62,426 nt of DNA, taken from assembly GCF_005889735.1 (NCBI RefSeq), contig NZ_VCKY01000030.1, positions 1-62,426 on the forward strand, written 5' to 3'. Below are positions 8,538-18,005 of this stretch, piece by piece. This DNA is from Nonomuraea turkmeniaca (GTDB lineage: Bacteria; Actinomycetota; Actinomycetes; Streptosporangiales; Streptosporangiaceae). Each line of letters starts with the position of its first letter. Positions within the stretch are counted from its first letter, which is position 1. Made by a program: the position numbers and the translations under genes. Below the pieces are notes generated by a model. It searched no databases and had not been told where the DNA came from. It was given only the letters and a program-made list of their open reading frames with translations.

Positions 8538-8635
8538 AGGCGGCGGCATAGGGCGACCGAGCCCGCCTCACGAAGTGAGGCCATGAACAGGCGGCGGCAT
8601 AGGGCGACCGAGCCCGCCTCACGGAGTGAGGCCAT
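8538..8635. repeat. Two tandem 47-bp repeats, each with a terminator-like hairpin
   Basis: Copies at 8538-8584 and 8589-8635 differ at one base, with a 51-bp period. Each contains GCCTCAC..GTGAGGC, a 7-bp hairpin. The second copy overlaps the last codons and stop of the convergent TetR gene, so the duplication copied the end of that gene together with its hairpin. Both may terminate transcription from either side. Confidence 0.75.
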
Positions 8636-9278
8636 AGACCCGCATCAACGCGGCCACGTCGCTGTCATGGGTGGCGGCTACCCCGAGCAGCGCCACCATG
8701 TGGTCGACGAGCATGCGCTCGAGCGTCGAACGCTCGATGTCGCGATGCTCCAGCCAGTCGAGGCCGGCGGTCTCCACGGAGGCGATCCACGACCGCAGCG
8801 TCGTGCGCAACACCGGGCTGGGCTCCTCGACGCCCATTTGCTTCTGGATGAGGCGGAAAAGCCGGCGGCGCACGCCGTCCACGATCTCGCCGACCTCGCC
8901 CGTTCTGTTGGCGGGACCCCCGCGCAGCAGGGCCGCGAATCCGGCCGCGTGCTCCTCGACGAAGTCGAAATAGCGCCTGAGCCCCGAGGCCAGCTCGTCC
9001 AGCGGCCGTCCGCCCTCCGCCGGGCGCAGCCGGGACTCCAACTGCTCCGCCGCGCTCTTCAGCGCGGCCACGTAGAGCTCCTGTTTGCCGCCGAAGTAGT
9101 GGTAGACCAGGGCCCGCGAGGCGCCTGCCGCCGTCGCCACGTCGTCGATCGAGACGTCCTCGGCGTCGCGAGTGCTGAACAGCTCCAGGGCTGCCGCCAT
9201 GAGCTCCTCGCGACGGCGGTCCACGCTGAGCCTGCGCCGCGCCGGCCGTGCCGTCTCGGCTGACTTCCCGGGTGTCAC
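8619..9278 (-). CDS. TetR family transcriptional regulator
   Basis: A 219-residue protein with an N-terminal TetR HTH: RRREELMAAALELFS at 21-35, then VSIDDVATAAGASRALVYHYFGGKQELY at 42-69. The C-terminal ligand-binding region is helical and unassigned. Its stop codon lies inside the second copy of a 47-bp repeat. Upstream, between it and the LacI gene, two direct 16-mers may be operators. The nearest divergent gene is the LacI-type regulator. Confidence 0.85.
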   Translation of the reverse strand: MTPGKSAETARPARRRLSVDRRREELMAAALELFSTRDAEDVSIDDVATAAGASRALVYHYFGGKQELYVAALKSAAEQLESRLRPAEGGRPLDELASGLRRYFDFVEEHAAGFAALLRGGPANRTGEVGEIVDGVRRRLFRLIQKQMGVEEPSPVLRTTLRSWIASVETAGLDWLEHRDIERSTLERMLVDHMVALLGVAATHDSDVAALMRVYGLTP

Positions 9279-9337
9279 ACCTGCACAGTATCGAATGGCT
9301 GACGTGTGGATATCCGGTCAATATCGGCATCTGATCT

Positions 9338-9376
9338 GTCAACCCGTGACGAACTAGTGAGTCAATCCGTGACGAA
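9338..9376. promoter_or_regulatory. Direct 16-mer repeats between TetR and LacI genes
   Basis: GTCAACCCGTGACGAA (9338-9353) and GTCAATCCGTGACGAA (9361-9376) differ at one base and are 23 bp apart. They lie in the 168-bp divergent region and are candidate binding sites for one of the two flanking regulators. Confidence 0.5.
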
Positions 9377-9446
9377 GGCCGTACCCTGCGGCTAACTCGA
9401 TCGTTTGGTCAGACAGGTGCCCGTATCCGCCCCGCGGGGGAGACAC

Positions 9447-10499
9447 ATGTCAGGACCGCCCGTCAACACTTCAACTATCGCTGAGCTCAGAGAGGTAGAC
9501 GCCCTGCCTCGGCCCAGACCCACCATCCGCAACGTCGCCGAGCGAGCCGGCGTCTCGAAATCGCTGGTCTCCCTCGTGTTGCGCGGATCCCCGCACGTGA
9601 GCGAGCACCGGCGCCAGGCGGTGCTCGCCGCCGCCCGTGAGCTCGGCTACCGGCCGAACGCGGTCGCTCGCAGCCTCGTGGAAGGCCGTACCCACCTCGT
9701 CGGCGCGCTCGTCGCCGACCTGCACAACCCGTTCTACGCCGAGTTCCTTGACGGCCTGCAGGAGAGCCTGCACGGCGACGGCCTGCGCATGCTGATCGGG
9801 AACAGCCAGTGGGACCCGGCGTTCGAGGACGAGGCCGTCGAGGCCTTCCTCGAGCTCAGGGTCGACGGGCTGGTCCTGCTGGGCATACCGCCGACCAGCG
9901 AGACGCTGATCGAGGCCACCGCCTACACGCCGACCGTCGTCGTCGGGGAACGTGACATCGAGCTCGACAGCGTCGACATCGTGGTCGACGACGACCAACT
10001 CGGCGCCCGTCTGGCCATCGACCACCTGGTCGAGCTCGGCCACAAGCGCATCGCGCACATCGAGGGCCCGCGTTCCTCGCGCTGCGAGGGGTACCTCGTG
10101 GCAATGCGCAGGCACTCGCTGGCGCCGTACATCATGGTCGAGGCCGCGGACTCCTCCGAGGACGGCGGCCGGCAGGCGGCGATCGCGCTGCTCACCCGCG
10201 ACCCCAGGCCCACGGCGATCTTCGCCGCCAATGACGTGGTCGCGCTCGGCGTGCTGTCCGCCGCCGACGAACTGGGCCTGCGTGTTCCGGAAGACCTCTC
10301 CGTGGTCGGGTACGACAACACACATCTGTCGGCCTCCCGGCACATCTCGCTGACCTCGGTCGATCAGCCCCGCCGTGCGATGGGCCGATCAGCCGCCGCG
10401 CTGCTGAGCGACAGGATCGGAGACCCCGGCAAGGGCGCCCGCATGCGCGAAGTCCGCCCCGAGCTGATCGTCCGTCGCAGCACGGGAAAGGTCGAATGA
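9447..10499 (+). CDS. LacI family transcriptional regulator
   Basis: The 350-residue protein has a LacI HTH (TIRNVAERAGVSKSLVSLVLRG) near residues 27-48 followed by the hinge LGYRPNAVARSL, and a periplasmic-binding-protein-like domain (VGALVADLHNPFY; PTAIFAANDVVALG; VVGYDNT). The N-terminal extension of about 25 residues before the HTH is longer than usual. ATG 9447 is chosen for the GGGGGAG at 9436-9441; GTG 9405 is in frame. No sugar transport or glycosidase gene is adjacent, so the ligand is unknown. Confidence 0.85.
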   Translation: MSGPPVNTSTIAELREVDALPRPRPTIRNVAERAGVSKSLVSLVLRGSPHVSEHRRQAVLAAARELGYRPNAVARSLVEGRTHLVGALVADLHNPFYAEFLDGLQESLHGDGLRMLIGNSQWDPAFEDEAVEAFLELRVDGLVLLGIPPTSETLIEATAYTPTVVVGERDIELDSVDIVVDDDQLGARLAIDHLVELGHKRIAHIEGPRSSRCEGYLVAMRRHSLAPYIMVEAADSSEDGGRQAAIALLTRDPRPTAIFAANDVVALGVLSAADELGLRVPEDLSVVGYDNTHLSASRHISLTSVDQPRRAMGRSAAALLSDRIGDPGKGARMREVRPELIVRRSTGKVE

Positions 10500-10750
10500 G
10501 CAATCCGCAAGGCGGACCGCCGCTGCGGCCTGGACCCGCACACGGCAGCAGGGCGGCAGCCTGCTGGAGCAGGTTTCTCATTCGTATGCCAGCCGTAAAG
10601 CGCGCTGCCGGTACGGGAGGCCGCTAGCGCACGTTTCTCCCAAGGCTGGGTCAAGCAGCGTGGCGTGGCGCCCGCGCGGCGGTTTACTCGGCAGGGTCAT
10701 GCTATTTGTGGCCGGATCATCCGGTCACGATCTGATCCGGGGGAACAGTC

Positions 10751-11002
10751 ATGCGTGATCCGGAACTGGTGTCCTGCGCCCAGCGGGCGGCGGCCGAGCT
10801 CGAGCGCGCCTGGGGGCACTGGCGCGCGGGCAGGGGGCGCGGCGTCGACGCCGGCGCCGAATCCGTCGCCAGCTACGTCGCCCACTCCCTCGACCATCCG
10901 TGGGGCCGCCCCCGCGTCGTCCTCGGTCTCGACGCCGAGGACGCGCGGGAGCTGGCCGCCCTGCTGGATCGTCAGGAGGTCGGCGCACCGGGGTTCTCAT
11001 AA
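10751..11002 (+). CDS. Small hypothetical protein
   Basis: An 83-residue soluble protein, MRDPELVSCAQRAA onward, with an Arg/Gly-rich middle and a C-terminal acidic helix (DAEDARELAALLD). A GGGGAACAG site precedes the ATG. It is 39 bp ahead of the amidase gene on the same strand. I do not recognise the family; coding is supported by frame length, start and codon use. Confidence 0.55.
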   Translation: MRDPELVSCAQRAAAELERAWGHWRAGRGRGVDAGAESVASYVAHSLDHPWGRPRVVLGLDAEDARELAALLDRQEVGAPGFS

Positions 11003-11041
11003 AGACGGTCCGAGTACCGGGTTTGACGTAAGTTGGAGCCC

Positions 11042-11857
11042 ATGCGTGCTCTACCAGCGTCAGTACTCGCCGTCTGCGGCCTGATCGCCTCCGCGTGCGG
11101 CGGCACCGGCTCCGGTGGCGCCGCGGCAGGTCAGGCCGCTCCCGCGACCGCCGTGCAGGAGCAGGCGCCGGCGAAGGACGCGCCGCCGGAGGGCAAGCCG
11201 CTGGACGGCAAGGTCATCGTCATCGACCCCGGCCACAACGGCGGCAACCGCCGCGATCCCGCGGCCATCAACCGCAAGGTCAACGTGCTGACCCAGTGGA
11301 AGGCCTGCGACACGACCGGCACCGCCACGAACAACGGCTACAGCGAGGCCGCTTTCACGTGGGACGTCTCCACCCGCCTCGCCAGGATCCTCAAGAACCG
11401 CGGCGCCACGGTCAAGCTGACCAGGCAGAACAACAACGGCGTCGGGCCGTGCATCACCGAACGGGCCGCGATCGGCAACAAGGCCAAGGCGGACGCCGCG
11501 ATCTCCGTGCACGCCGACGGCTCGGCCCCGGGCAACCGCGGCTTCCACGTCATCATCCCCAAGAAGATCAACGGGCCTGTGGACAAGGTCGTGGGCAAGT
11601 CCAACAAGCTGGGCCTGGCCGTACGCGACGCCTTCGCGAAGGGCACCGGCCTGCCCTACTCGACCTACATCGGAAGCAAGGCCCTGAGCTACCGCAACGA
11701 CCTGGGCGGGCTCAACCTGTCGACGGTGCCGAAGGTCTTCATCGAGTCCGGCAACATGCGCAACGCGGTCGAGGCGGCCAAGTTCCAGGACCCGAAGTTC
11801 CGGCAGCGGATCGCGCTGGCGCTGGCGAACGGATTGCAGCACTATCTCGAAGCATGA
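11042..11857 (+). CDS. N-acetylmuramoyl-L-alanine amidase (Amidase_3), secreted or lipoprotein
   Basis: Cleaves the bond between MurNAc and the stem peptide in peptidoglycan. An N-terminal hydrophobic signal ends at ASAC, a possible but imperfect lipobox. A linker rich in Ala/Pro leads to the Amidase_3 domain with the zinc ligands H (DPGHNGG, near 66), E (YSEAAF, near 102) and H (SVHADG, near 159), and the catalytic Glu in FIESGNMRN near 239. ATG 11042 is preferred over TTG 11033 because TTGGAG precedes it. It overlaps the next gene by ATGA. Confidence 0.88.
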   Translation: MRALPASVLAVCGLIASACGGTGSGGAAAGQAAPATAVQEQAPAKDAPPEGKPLDGKVIVIDPGHNGGNRRDPAAINRKVNVLTQWKACDTTGTATNNGYSEAAFTWDVSTRLARILKNRGATVKLTRQNNNGVGPCITERAAIGNKAKADAAISVHADGSAPGNRGFHVIIPKKINGPVDKVVGKSNKLGLAVRDAFAKGTGLPYSTYIGSKALSYRNDLGGLNLSTVPKVFIESGNMRNAVEAAKFQDPKFRQRIALALANGLQHYLEA

Positions 11858-13446
11858 TTCCTCGCCCTGAGCTGCTCAGCGATCTGTCCGCTTCCTTTGA
11901 ACTGACCACGGGCGCGACCGTGTCCGGCGACCTGGTGGACGCCGTGCGCCTGGCACTGCCCGTGCTCGACCTGCGTCCCGGCGACTCCGGGGAGATCGAC
12001 GTACGGCAGGATCCGGCCCTGGGCGAGGAGGCGTACCGGCTGACGGCCGGCTCGCGGGGCATTGAGATCGTGGCCGGCGGGCGAGCCGGCGCTTTCTACG
12101 CGGCGCAGTCGTTGCACCAGCTGCTACCCCCTGCCTCCTACCGGCTGGCGGGGAACACGTCATGGCTGGTGCCAGGCGTACGGATCGAGGACGCGCCGCG
12201 GTTCTCCTGGCGGGGGCTGCACCTGGACGTGGCGCGGCACTTCTTCCCCAAGCGGGAGATCCTCCGCCTGCTGGACCTGATGGCGATGCACAAGCTCAAC
12301 CGGCTCCACCTGCACCTGGTGGACGACCAGGGGTGGCGCGTGGAGAGCCGGGCCTACCCGCTGCTGCACGAGGTCGCGGCGCACCGGCCGCGGACGGCGA
12401 TCAACTACTACCGGGAGCCGGAGGCGTACGACGACGTCCCGCACGGCGGCTACTACACGCTCGACGACCTGGCGGAGATCGGTGCGTACGCCCGGGCGCG
12501 CTGCGTCACGGTCGTGCCCGAAATCGACGTGCCGGGGCACGCGTCGGCGATCCTGGCGGCGTACCCGGCCCTCGGGGCCACCGGGGAGCGGCACGACGTG
12601 CTGGACCAGTGGGGCATCTCCCCCGCGATCCTGTCGCCGCTGCCGCCGACCGTGGAGTTCCTGACCACGATCTTCGACGAGCTGATGGGGGCGCTGGGCG
12701 AGACGCCGTACGTGCACATCGGCGGGGACGAGGTCGTGCTCGACCGCTGGGCCGGCTCGGCGGAGATCACCGCGTACCGCGACTCGCTGGGGCTCGCCAC
12801 CGCCAATGACTTGCAGGCGTGGTTCCTGCGGCGGCTGGCGGACGCGCTGGCCGAGCGGGGATCGCGGGCCGTGGTGTGGGACGAGGCGTTCGTCAGCGGC
12901 GGGCTGCGGCAGGACACCGTCGTCATGCCGTGGCGCGGCATGGGCGTGGGCCGGCGCGCCGCGGCCGCCGGGCACGACGTGGTGGCCACACCGGTGTTCC
13001 CGCTCTACTTCGACTACGCCGAGTCGGCCTCGACCGACGAGCCGATGGCCATCGGGGACGCGATCACCGTCGAGGACGTGGCGGCGTTCCGGCCGGCGCC
13101 CGCGGAGTGGACGGACGAGGAGCGCGCGCGGGTCATCGGGGCGCAGGCGCAGTTGTGGACCGAGCGGGTGCCGGACGCCCGCACGGTGGACTACCGCATG
13201 TGGCCGCGGGCCTGCGCGCTCGCCGAGGTCGCCTGGTCGGGCACCGGCCAGGAGGGCTTCGCCGGGCGGCTGGTGGAGCATCTGGGGCGGCTGGACGCGA
13301 TCGGGGTGGAGTATCGGCCGCTCGCCGGGCCGCATCCGTGGCAGCGGCGGCGGCCGCACCGCCCGAGCGGCGTGCGGGTGGCGGACGTGATGGCGCGCAT
13401 CGACGACATGACGCACGACCCGGAGTCCACCCGGCCGAGCGTGTGA
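11854..13446 (+). CDS. Beta-N-acetylhexosaminidase, GH20
   Basis: Removes terminal N-acetylhexosamine residues by substrate-assisted catalysis. The 530-residue protein has an N-terminal GH20b domain, then the catalytic barrel starting FSWRGLHLDVARHFF near residue 113 with the catalytic pair in HIGGDEV near residue 288. There is no clear signal peptide. The start codon overlaps the amidase stop (ATGA), so the two are translationally coupled and may act together on peptidoglycan or muropeptide recycling; chitin-derived sugars are an alternative substrate. Confidence 0.9.
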   Translation: MIPRPELLSDLSASFELTTGATVSGDLVDAVRLALPVLDLRPGDSGEIDVRQDPALGEEAYRLTAGSRGIEIVAGGRAGAFYAAQSLHQLLPPASYRLAGNTSWLVPGVRIEDAPRFSWRGLHLDVARHFFPKREILRLLDLMAMHKLNRLHLHLVDDQGWRVESRAYPLLHEVAAHRPRTAINYYREPEAYDDVPHGGYYTLDDLAEIGAYARARCVTVVPEIDVPGHASAILAAYPALGATGERHDVLDQWGISPAILSPLPPTVEFLTTIFDELMGALGETPYVHIGGDEVVLDRWAGSAEITAYRDSLGLATANDLQAWFLRRLADALAERGSRAVVWDEAFVSGGLRQDTVVMPWRGMGVGRRAAAAGHDVVATPVFPLYFDYAESASTDEPMAIGDAITVEDVAAFRPAPAEWTDEERARVIGAQAQLWTERVPDARTVDYRMWPRACALAEVAWSGTGQEGFAGRLVEHLGRLDAIGVEYRPLAGPHPWQRRRPHRPSGVRVADVMARIDDMTHDPESTRPSV

Positions 13447-13447
13447 C

Positions 13448-14002
13448 TCAAAGAGCCGGGCGGTCGTTGAGTATGCGCTGGAACAGCCGGTGGTCCTGCC
13501 ACTTGCCGTCGATCTCCAGATAGCGCGGCGCGACACCGTACGCCTCGAAGCCGCACTTGAGCAGGACACTCTGCGAGGCGGCGTTGTGGAGCAGTGTGCC
13601 GGCGGCGATCCTGTGCAGGCTCATGTCCTCGTCCGCCATGCGGCACACCTCCGCGACGGCCTTGGTGGCCAGGCCGCGGCCGGTGTAGCGGGCGTCCGTC
13701 CAGTAGCCGAGGTCGGCGCTGAGCCACGGCCCGCGGACGATGTTGTTGAGCGTCATGCGCCCGACGATCTCGTCGCCGTCGGCGAGGACCCACGGCACCG
13801 CCCGGCCCTCCGCCTGCTGCGCCAGCACGTGCTCGAGCCGGCGGGCCTGGCCGCGCCGCGTGTAGAACTCGTCGGGCCGGCTGGGCTCCCACGGCCGCAG
13901 GTGGTCGCGGTTGCGGACGTAGGCGCGCAACATGGCTTCGGCGTCCTGCTCGGTGGCCAGGCGCAGTACGACGTCGTCTGTGAGTGACACCGCTTCGATC
14001 AC
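13448..14002 (-). CDS. GNAT family N-acetyltransferase (RimJ-like)
   Basis: The 184-residue protein has the GNAT fold of the RimJ/RimL class: WVLADGDEIVGRMTLNNI, the acetyl-CoA loop YTGRGLATKAV near 109-119, and CGFEAYGVAPRYLEIDGKWQDH at the C-terminus. It probably acetylates a protein N-terminus or small amine, but the acceptor is unknown. It converges with the hexosaminidase gene with one base between stop codons and is followed upstream by pyrD on the same strand. Confidence 0.85.
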   Translation of the reverse strand: MIEAVSLTDDVVLRLATEQDAEAMLRAYVRNRDHLRPWEPSRPDEFYTRRGQARRLEHVLAQQAEGRAVPWVLADGDEIVGRMTLNNIVRGPWLSADLGYWTDARYTGRGLATKAVAEVCRMADEDMSLHRIAAGTLLHNAASQSVLLKCGFEAYGVAPRYLEIDGKWQDHRLFQRILNDRPAL

Positions 14003-14026
14003 CGTCCCACGATAGTGGGCAGTGGG

Positions 14027-15079
14027 CTAGGCGGTGCGGCCGACGATCTCCATGATCGACTTCAGGCCGTGGCGGCGTACGCGCTTGGCCAGCCGGCGGT
14101 GGATGCGCGAGGCCCAGAGCGGGCCGCCGTAGATCCAGCCCGTGTAGCCCTGGACCAGGGTCGCGCCCGCCAGCAGGCGCTCCCAGACGTCGTCCTCGTC
14201 CTCCACCCCACCGGCCGACACCAGCGTGAGCCGGTCGCCGACCCGCGCGCGCAGCCGGCGCAGCACCTCCAGCGAGCGGCCCTTGAGCGGCCGGCCGGAC
14301 AGGCCGCCGGTCTCGCCGCCGTGCCTGATCGTGGTGTTGGTCGCGATGATCCCGTCCAGCCCGAGCTCCAGCGCCAGGTCGGCGACCGCGTCCACGTCCT
14401 CGTCGGCCAGATCCGGGGCGATCTTCACCAGCAGCGGGGTACGGCGGGGCGTGCCGTCCGCGACCTCCTTGACCGCGGTGAGCAGCGGCCGCAGCAGCGA
14501 CACGGCCTGCAGGTTACGCAGCCCGGGCGTGTTGGGCGAGCTGACGTTGACCACGAGGTAGTCGGCCAGCGGGGCCAGCTCCTTGGCGCTGGCCACGTAG
14601 TCGGCCGCGGCCTCGGACTCGGGCACCACCTTGGTCTTGCCGATGTTCACCCCGACCACGACGGGCACGCCGCGGGTGCGGCGGAGGCGGCGCGCGGCGG
14701 CCACGGCGCCGGCGTTGTTGAAGCCCATCCTGTTGATCACCGCGTGCTCTGCGGTCAGGCGGAACAGGCGTGGGCGCGGGTTGCCCGGCTGGGCGTGCGC
14801 GGTGATGGTGCCGACCTCGACGTGCCCGAAGCCGAGCGCCGCGATGCCCTCCGCGCACGCGGCGTCCTTGTCGAACCCGGCCGCCAACCCCAGCGGGCCG
14901 GGGAAGTGCACACCGAACGCGGTCACGCGCAGGGCCGGGTCGTGCGGCGCGAGCGCACGGTGCAGCAGCCGCTTGACCAGCGGCAGCCGCGCGAGGAGCG
15001 CGAGGGCGCTCACCGTCAGATGGTGCACGGCCTCGGCGTCGAAACGCCGCAAGACCTGCGTGAACACGAGGCGATACAT
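14027..15079 (-). CDS. pyrD: Quinone-dependent dihydroorotate dehydrogenase
   Basis: Oxidises dihydroorotate to orotate in pyrimidine synthesis, passing electrons to quinone. The 350-residue class 2 enzyme has an N-terminal membrane-associating helix region, then [21 protein letters not shown], the active-site serine region [23 protein letters not shown] and VSAGGVE. ATG 15079 is used; GTG 15082 directly before it is possible. The LuxR-type response regulator ends 6 bp upstream, so the two may share a transcript. Confidence 0.93.
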   Translation of the reverse strand: MYRLVFTQVLRRFDAEAVHHLTVSALALLARLPLVKRLLHRALAPHDPALRVTAFGVHFPGPLGLAAGFDKDAACAEGIAALGFGHVEVGTITAHAQPGNPRPRLFRLTAEHAVINRMGFNNAGAVAAARRLRRTRGVPVVVGVNIGKTKVVPESEAAADYVASAKELAPLADYLVVNVSSPNTPGLRNLQAVSLLRPLLTAVKEVADGTPRRTPLLVKIAPDLADEDVDAVADLALELGLDGIIATNTTIRHGGETGGLSGRPLKGRSLEVLRRLRARVGDRLTLVSAGGVEDEDDVWERLLAGATLVQGYTGWIYGGPLWASRIHRRLAKRVRRHGLKSIMEIVGRTA

Positions 15080-15085
15080 CACGGG

Positions 15086-15736
15086 TCAGGCTACCAATCC
15101 CGCCTCGTGGGCGATGATCGCGGCCTGTACACGGTTGCGTACGTCGAGCCGGGTGAGAATGGCGCTCACGTACGCCTTCACCGTGCCCTCCACGATGTGC
15201 ATCCTGGCCGCGATCTCGGCGTTGGACAGCCCGGCGCCGAGCAGGGCGAGCACTTCGCGTTCGCGCTCGGTGAGCCCCTCGATGCGGTCGCGGGCCTGCG
15301 CGCCCCTGGCCATCCTCCCGCCCGCGAGCTGGGCGATGACCCGCTGCGCGACCTTGGGTGACAGGTACGCCGCCCCCTCGGCCACCGCGTGGATCCCCGC
15401 GATCAGCTCGCGCGGATCGCCCGACTTCAGCAGAAAGCCCGCGGCCCCGACGTCGAGCGCCTTGGCGATGTAGTCGTCCTCCCCGAATGTGGTGAGCATC
15501 ACCACGGCCGTCTCCGGCGCGACCCTGCGGATCTCCGCGGCCGCGCCCAGCCCGTCGAGCCGCGGCATGCGGATGTCGAGCAGCACCACGTCAGGGAGGT
15601 GACGGATGGCCAGGTCGACGGCCTGCCTGCCGTCGCCCGCCTCGGCGACCACGTCCAGCGTTGGGTCGGTCGCGAGGATGGCGCGTATCCCGGCGCGGAT
15701 CATGGCCTCGTCGTCGGCGAGCAGGATGCGGATCAC
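15086..15736 (-). CDS. NarL/LuxR family response regulator
   Basis: The 216-residue protein has a receiver domain with acidic pocket (LLADDE), phospho-acceptor Asp in DVVLLDIRMP and Lys in LLKSGD, then a LuxR HTH (LTEREREVLALLGAGLSNAEIA). No histidine kinase is adjacent, so its partner is elsewhere. GTG 15736 gives the standard VIRILLADDE start. It is divergent from a tautomerase gene with only 18 bp between start codons, so their promoters must overlap the opposite coding regions or leaders must be very short. Confidence 0.88.
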   Translation of the reverse strand: MIRILLADDEAMIRAGIRAILATDPTLDVVAEAGDGRQAVDLAIRHLPDVVLLDIRMPRLDGLGAAAEIRRVAPETAVVMLTTFGEDDYIAKALDVGAAGFLLKSGDPRELIAGIHAVAEGAAYLSPKVAQRVIAQLAGGRMARGAQARDRIEGLTEREREVLALLGAGLSNAEIAARMHIVEGTVKAYVSAILTRLDVRNRVQAAIIAHEAGLVA

Positions 15737-15754
15737 AGCTCTATATTGGCCGAC

Positions 15755-16129
15755 ATGGCACAGGTGAAGATGTACGGGCGCCGGGACGTGTGGTCCGGGC
15801 AGCAGCGGGAGATCTCGGATCTGGTGCAGTCCTGCCTGGTGAGCGCGTGGGGCCTGCCCGAGGAGAAGCGGTTCCACCGGTTCCTGCTGCTGGACGCCGA
15901 CGACTTCGTGTGCCCGCAGCGGAGCGAGCGCTACCTGATCGTCGAGGTGGTCTGCTTCACCGGGCGCAGCGACGACGCCAAACGGGCGCTGGTCCGCGAG
16001 CTCTACGCCAAGTGGCCGCACGACCCCGAGGACTTGGAGATCACCATCATCGAGATGCCCAAGGTCAACTGGGGAATTCGCGGTGTTCCCGCTGATGAGC
16101 TCACCCTGTCGTACAAGGTGGAGGTCTAG
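15755..16129 (+). CDS. Tautomerase family protein
   Basis: A 124-residue protein of the long tautomerase/MIF-like type. The central [27 protein letters not shown] resembles the helix of tautomerase trimers, and [16 protein letters not shown] resembles the strand after it. The catalytic N-terminal proline of 4-oxalocrotonate tautomerase is not at position 2 here (MAQVKMYG), so activity is uncertain. It is divergent from the response regulator and 38 bp before lpd. Confidence 0.7.
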   Translation: MAQVKMYGRRDVWSGQQREISDLVQSCLVSAWGLPEEKRFHRFLLLDADDFVCPQRSERYLIVEVVCFTGRSDDAKRALVRELYAKWPHDPEDLEITIIEMPKVNWGIRGVPADELTLSYKVEV

Positions 16130-16167
16130 CGAAGAGGAGAGTGCGGGCGGACGGTATGGTCCGACTC

Positions 16168-17547
16168 ATGAGCACTCACTATGACGTCGTCGTTCTCGGC
16201 GCGGGTCCGGGAGGATACACGGCCGCGGTCCGCGCCGCCCAGCTCGGACTGCGCACCGCGGTCGTCGAGGAGAAGTACTGGGGAGGCGTCTGCCTGAACG
16301 TGGGCTGCATCCCGTCCAAGGCGCTGCTGCGCAATGCCGAGCTGGCCCACATCTTCCACAACGAGGCCAAGACGTTCGGCATCAGCGGCGAGGTCACCTT
16401 CGACTACGGCGCGGCCTTCCAGCGCAGCCGCAAGGTGGCCGACGGCCGGGTCAAGGGCGTTCATTACCTGATGAAGAAGAACGCCATCACGGAGTACGAC
16501 GGCCGCGGCACGTTCCTGGACGCGAACACCATCCAGGTCAACGGCGAGACGATCACGTTCTCCCACTGCATCATCGCGGCCGGCGCGACCACCCGGTTGA
16601 TCCCGGGCACGCAGCTGTCCGAGCGGGTGGTGACGTACGAGGAGCAGATCCTCACCGAGGAGCTGCCGCGCAGCATCATCATCGCGGGCGCCGGCGCCAT
16701 CGGGGTGGAGTTCGCGTACGTGCTGCACAACTACGGCGTCAAGGTGACGATCGTGGAGTTCCTGGACCGGATCGTGCCGCTGGAGGACGAGGAGGTCTCG
16801 GCGGAGCTGGCCAAGCGCTACAAGCGGCTCGGCATCGAGGTGATGACCTCGACCCGGGTGGACGGCATCGAGGACACCGGCGCCTCCGTCAAGGTCACCG
16901 TGACCAAGAACGGTCAGCAGCAGGTGCTCGAGGCGGACAAGGTCCTGCAGGCCATCGGGTTCCAGCCGCGGGTGGACGGCTACGGTCTGGAGAAGACCGG
17001 CGTGGCGCTGACCGACCGGGGCGCGATCGCGGTCGACGGGCGCCTCCGGACGAACGTGCCGCACATCTTCGCCATCGGCGACGTCACCGCCAAGCTGATG
17101 CTGGCGCACGCCGCGGAGTCCATGGGCATCATCGCCGCCGAGACGATCGCGGACGCGGAGACCATGGAGCTGGACTACGTGATGATCCCGCGGGCCACGT
17201 ACTGCCAGCCGCAGGTGGCCAGCTTCGGCTACACCGAGGCGCAGGCCCGGGACCTGGGCCATGACGTGAAGGTGGCGAAGTTCCCGTTCACCGCGAACGG
17301 CAAGGCCCACGGCCTGGGCGACTCCGTCGGGTTCGTCAAGATCATCAGCGATGACACGCACGGCGAGCTGCTCGGCGCCCACCTGATCGGGCCCGAGGTC
17401 ACGGAGCTGCTGCCGGAGCTCACCCTGGCGCAGCAGTGGGACCTGACGGTGCACGAAGTGGCGCGCAACGTCCACGCGCACCCGACGCTCGGCGAGGCGG
17501 TCAAGGAAGCGATCCACGGCCTCGCCGGCCACATGATCAACATGTGA
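16168..17547 (+). CDS. lpd: Dihydrolipoyl dehydrogenase
   Basis: FAD flavoprotein (E3) that re-oxidises dihydrolipoyl groups of 2-oxoacid dehydrogenase or glycine cleavage complexes. The 459-residue protein has the FAD-binding GAGPGG, the redox disulfide in [15 protein letters not shown] near residue 38, the NAD motif GAGAIGVEF near 180 and the C-terminal His-Glu pair in [12 protein letters not shown] 16168 (MSTHYDVV) is standard; in-frame GTG 16141 and ATG 16156 are alternatives. No E1 or E2 gene is adjacent. A strong hairpin follows the stop. Confidence 0.93.
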   Translation: MSTHYDVVVLGAGPGGYTAAVRAAQLGLRTAVVEEKYWGGVCLNVGCIPSKALLRNAELAHIFHNEAKTFGISGEVTFDYGAAFQRSRKVADGRVKGVHYLMKKNAITEYDGRGTFLDANTIQVNGETITFSHCIIAAGATTRLIPGTQLSERVVTYEEQILTEELPRSIIIAGAGAIGVEFAYVLHNYGVKVTIVEFLDRIVPLEDEEVSAELAKRYKRLGIEVMTSTRVDGIEDTGASVKVTVTKNGQQQVLEADKVLQAIGFQPRVDGYGLEKTGVALTDRGAIAVDGRLRTNVPHIFAIGDVTAKLMLAHAAESMGIIAAETIADAETMELDYVMIPRATYCQPQVASFGYTEAQARDLGHDVKVAKFPFTANGKAHGLGDSVGFVKIISDDTHGELLGAHLIGPEVTELLPELTLAQQWDLTVHEVARNVHAHPTLGEAVKEAIHGLAGHMINM

Positions 17548-17551
17548 CGCC

Positions 17552-17593
17552 CCAGGGCGCCGCACTTGCGGAAGCAGAGCGCGGCGCCCCTGG
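17552..17593 (+). terminator. Long GC hairpin after lpd
   Basis: CCAGGGCGCCGC at 17552 pairs with GCGGCGCCCCTGG ending at 17593, with one bulged base, 4 nt after the lpd stop. Confidence 0.7.
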
Positions 17594-18005
17594 CTGTCGC
17601 CCGCGCTTGCTAGCGTCTTCGGTTCTCTGTATTTACATGAGTAAAACGGACATCAGCGTAGCCTCGTCGCATGCCGACCGAGCCGGGAAGCGATCCAGTG
17701 GAAGCCGATGCCGCGTCCATCCGGCGTGCCGGGCGGACCGTGGTTGAGAGCCGCGTTGTCGGGGCCTGACTCCGCATTCCTGGATGGAGTGCGGCTCTTG
17801 GGCCACCGCCCCGCCGGACGCTATCCCGTTGGTGCGGACACCAATGGGGGCGGGGACAGGGCGCCAGTCAGGCACCCGGCTGTGACCGAATATTACCGTC
17901 CGATTACGTTGAGTCGCAACCGACCTGCCGCGCGAGAGCAATGCGTACGGTTTCTGGCAGAGCCTCGGCCTGGACATCGTCCTGCAGCGGCGGTGGGACC
18001 TCCTG
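17594..18005. other. 412-bp region without an assignable gene
   Basis: A second hairpin, CCCGTTGGTG (17825-17834) with CACCAATGGG (17839-17848), lies in the middle. From 17913 to 18005 the frame of the next gene is open but lacks an ATG, GTG or TTG; its translation (ESNAYGFWQSLGLDIV) looks protein-like. Short frames at 17638 and 17670 have no support. The region may contain the eroded 5' end of the following gene. Confidence 0.4.

Noticed and set aside
10500..10750. Possible gene between the LacI gene and the small hypothetical gene
   Set aside because: Frames are short and lack starts; no motif is recognised. It reads as plain intergenic sequence.
11095..11853. Extension of the hexosaminidase frame through the amidase gene
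   Set aside because: Translation is Arg/Gln/Gly-rich low-complexity opposite-frame sequence of the amidase; the GH20 protein properly starts at the ATGA overlap at 11854.
17638..17770. Small frames MSKTDISV.. and MPTEPGSD..
   Set aside because: Short, without ribosome binding sites or recognisable similarity.
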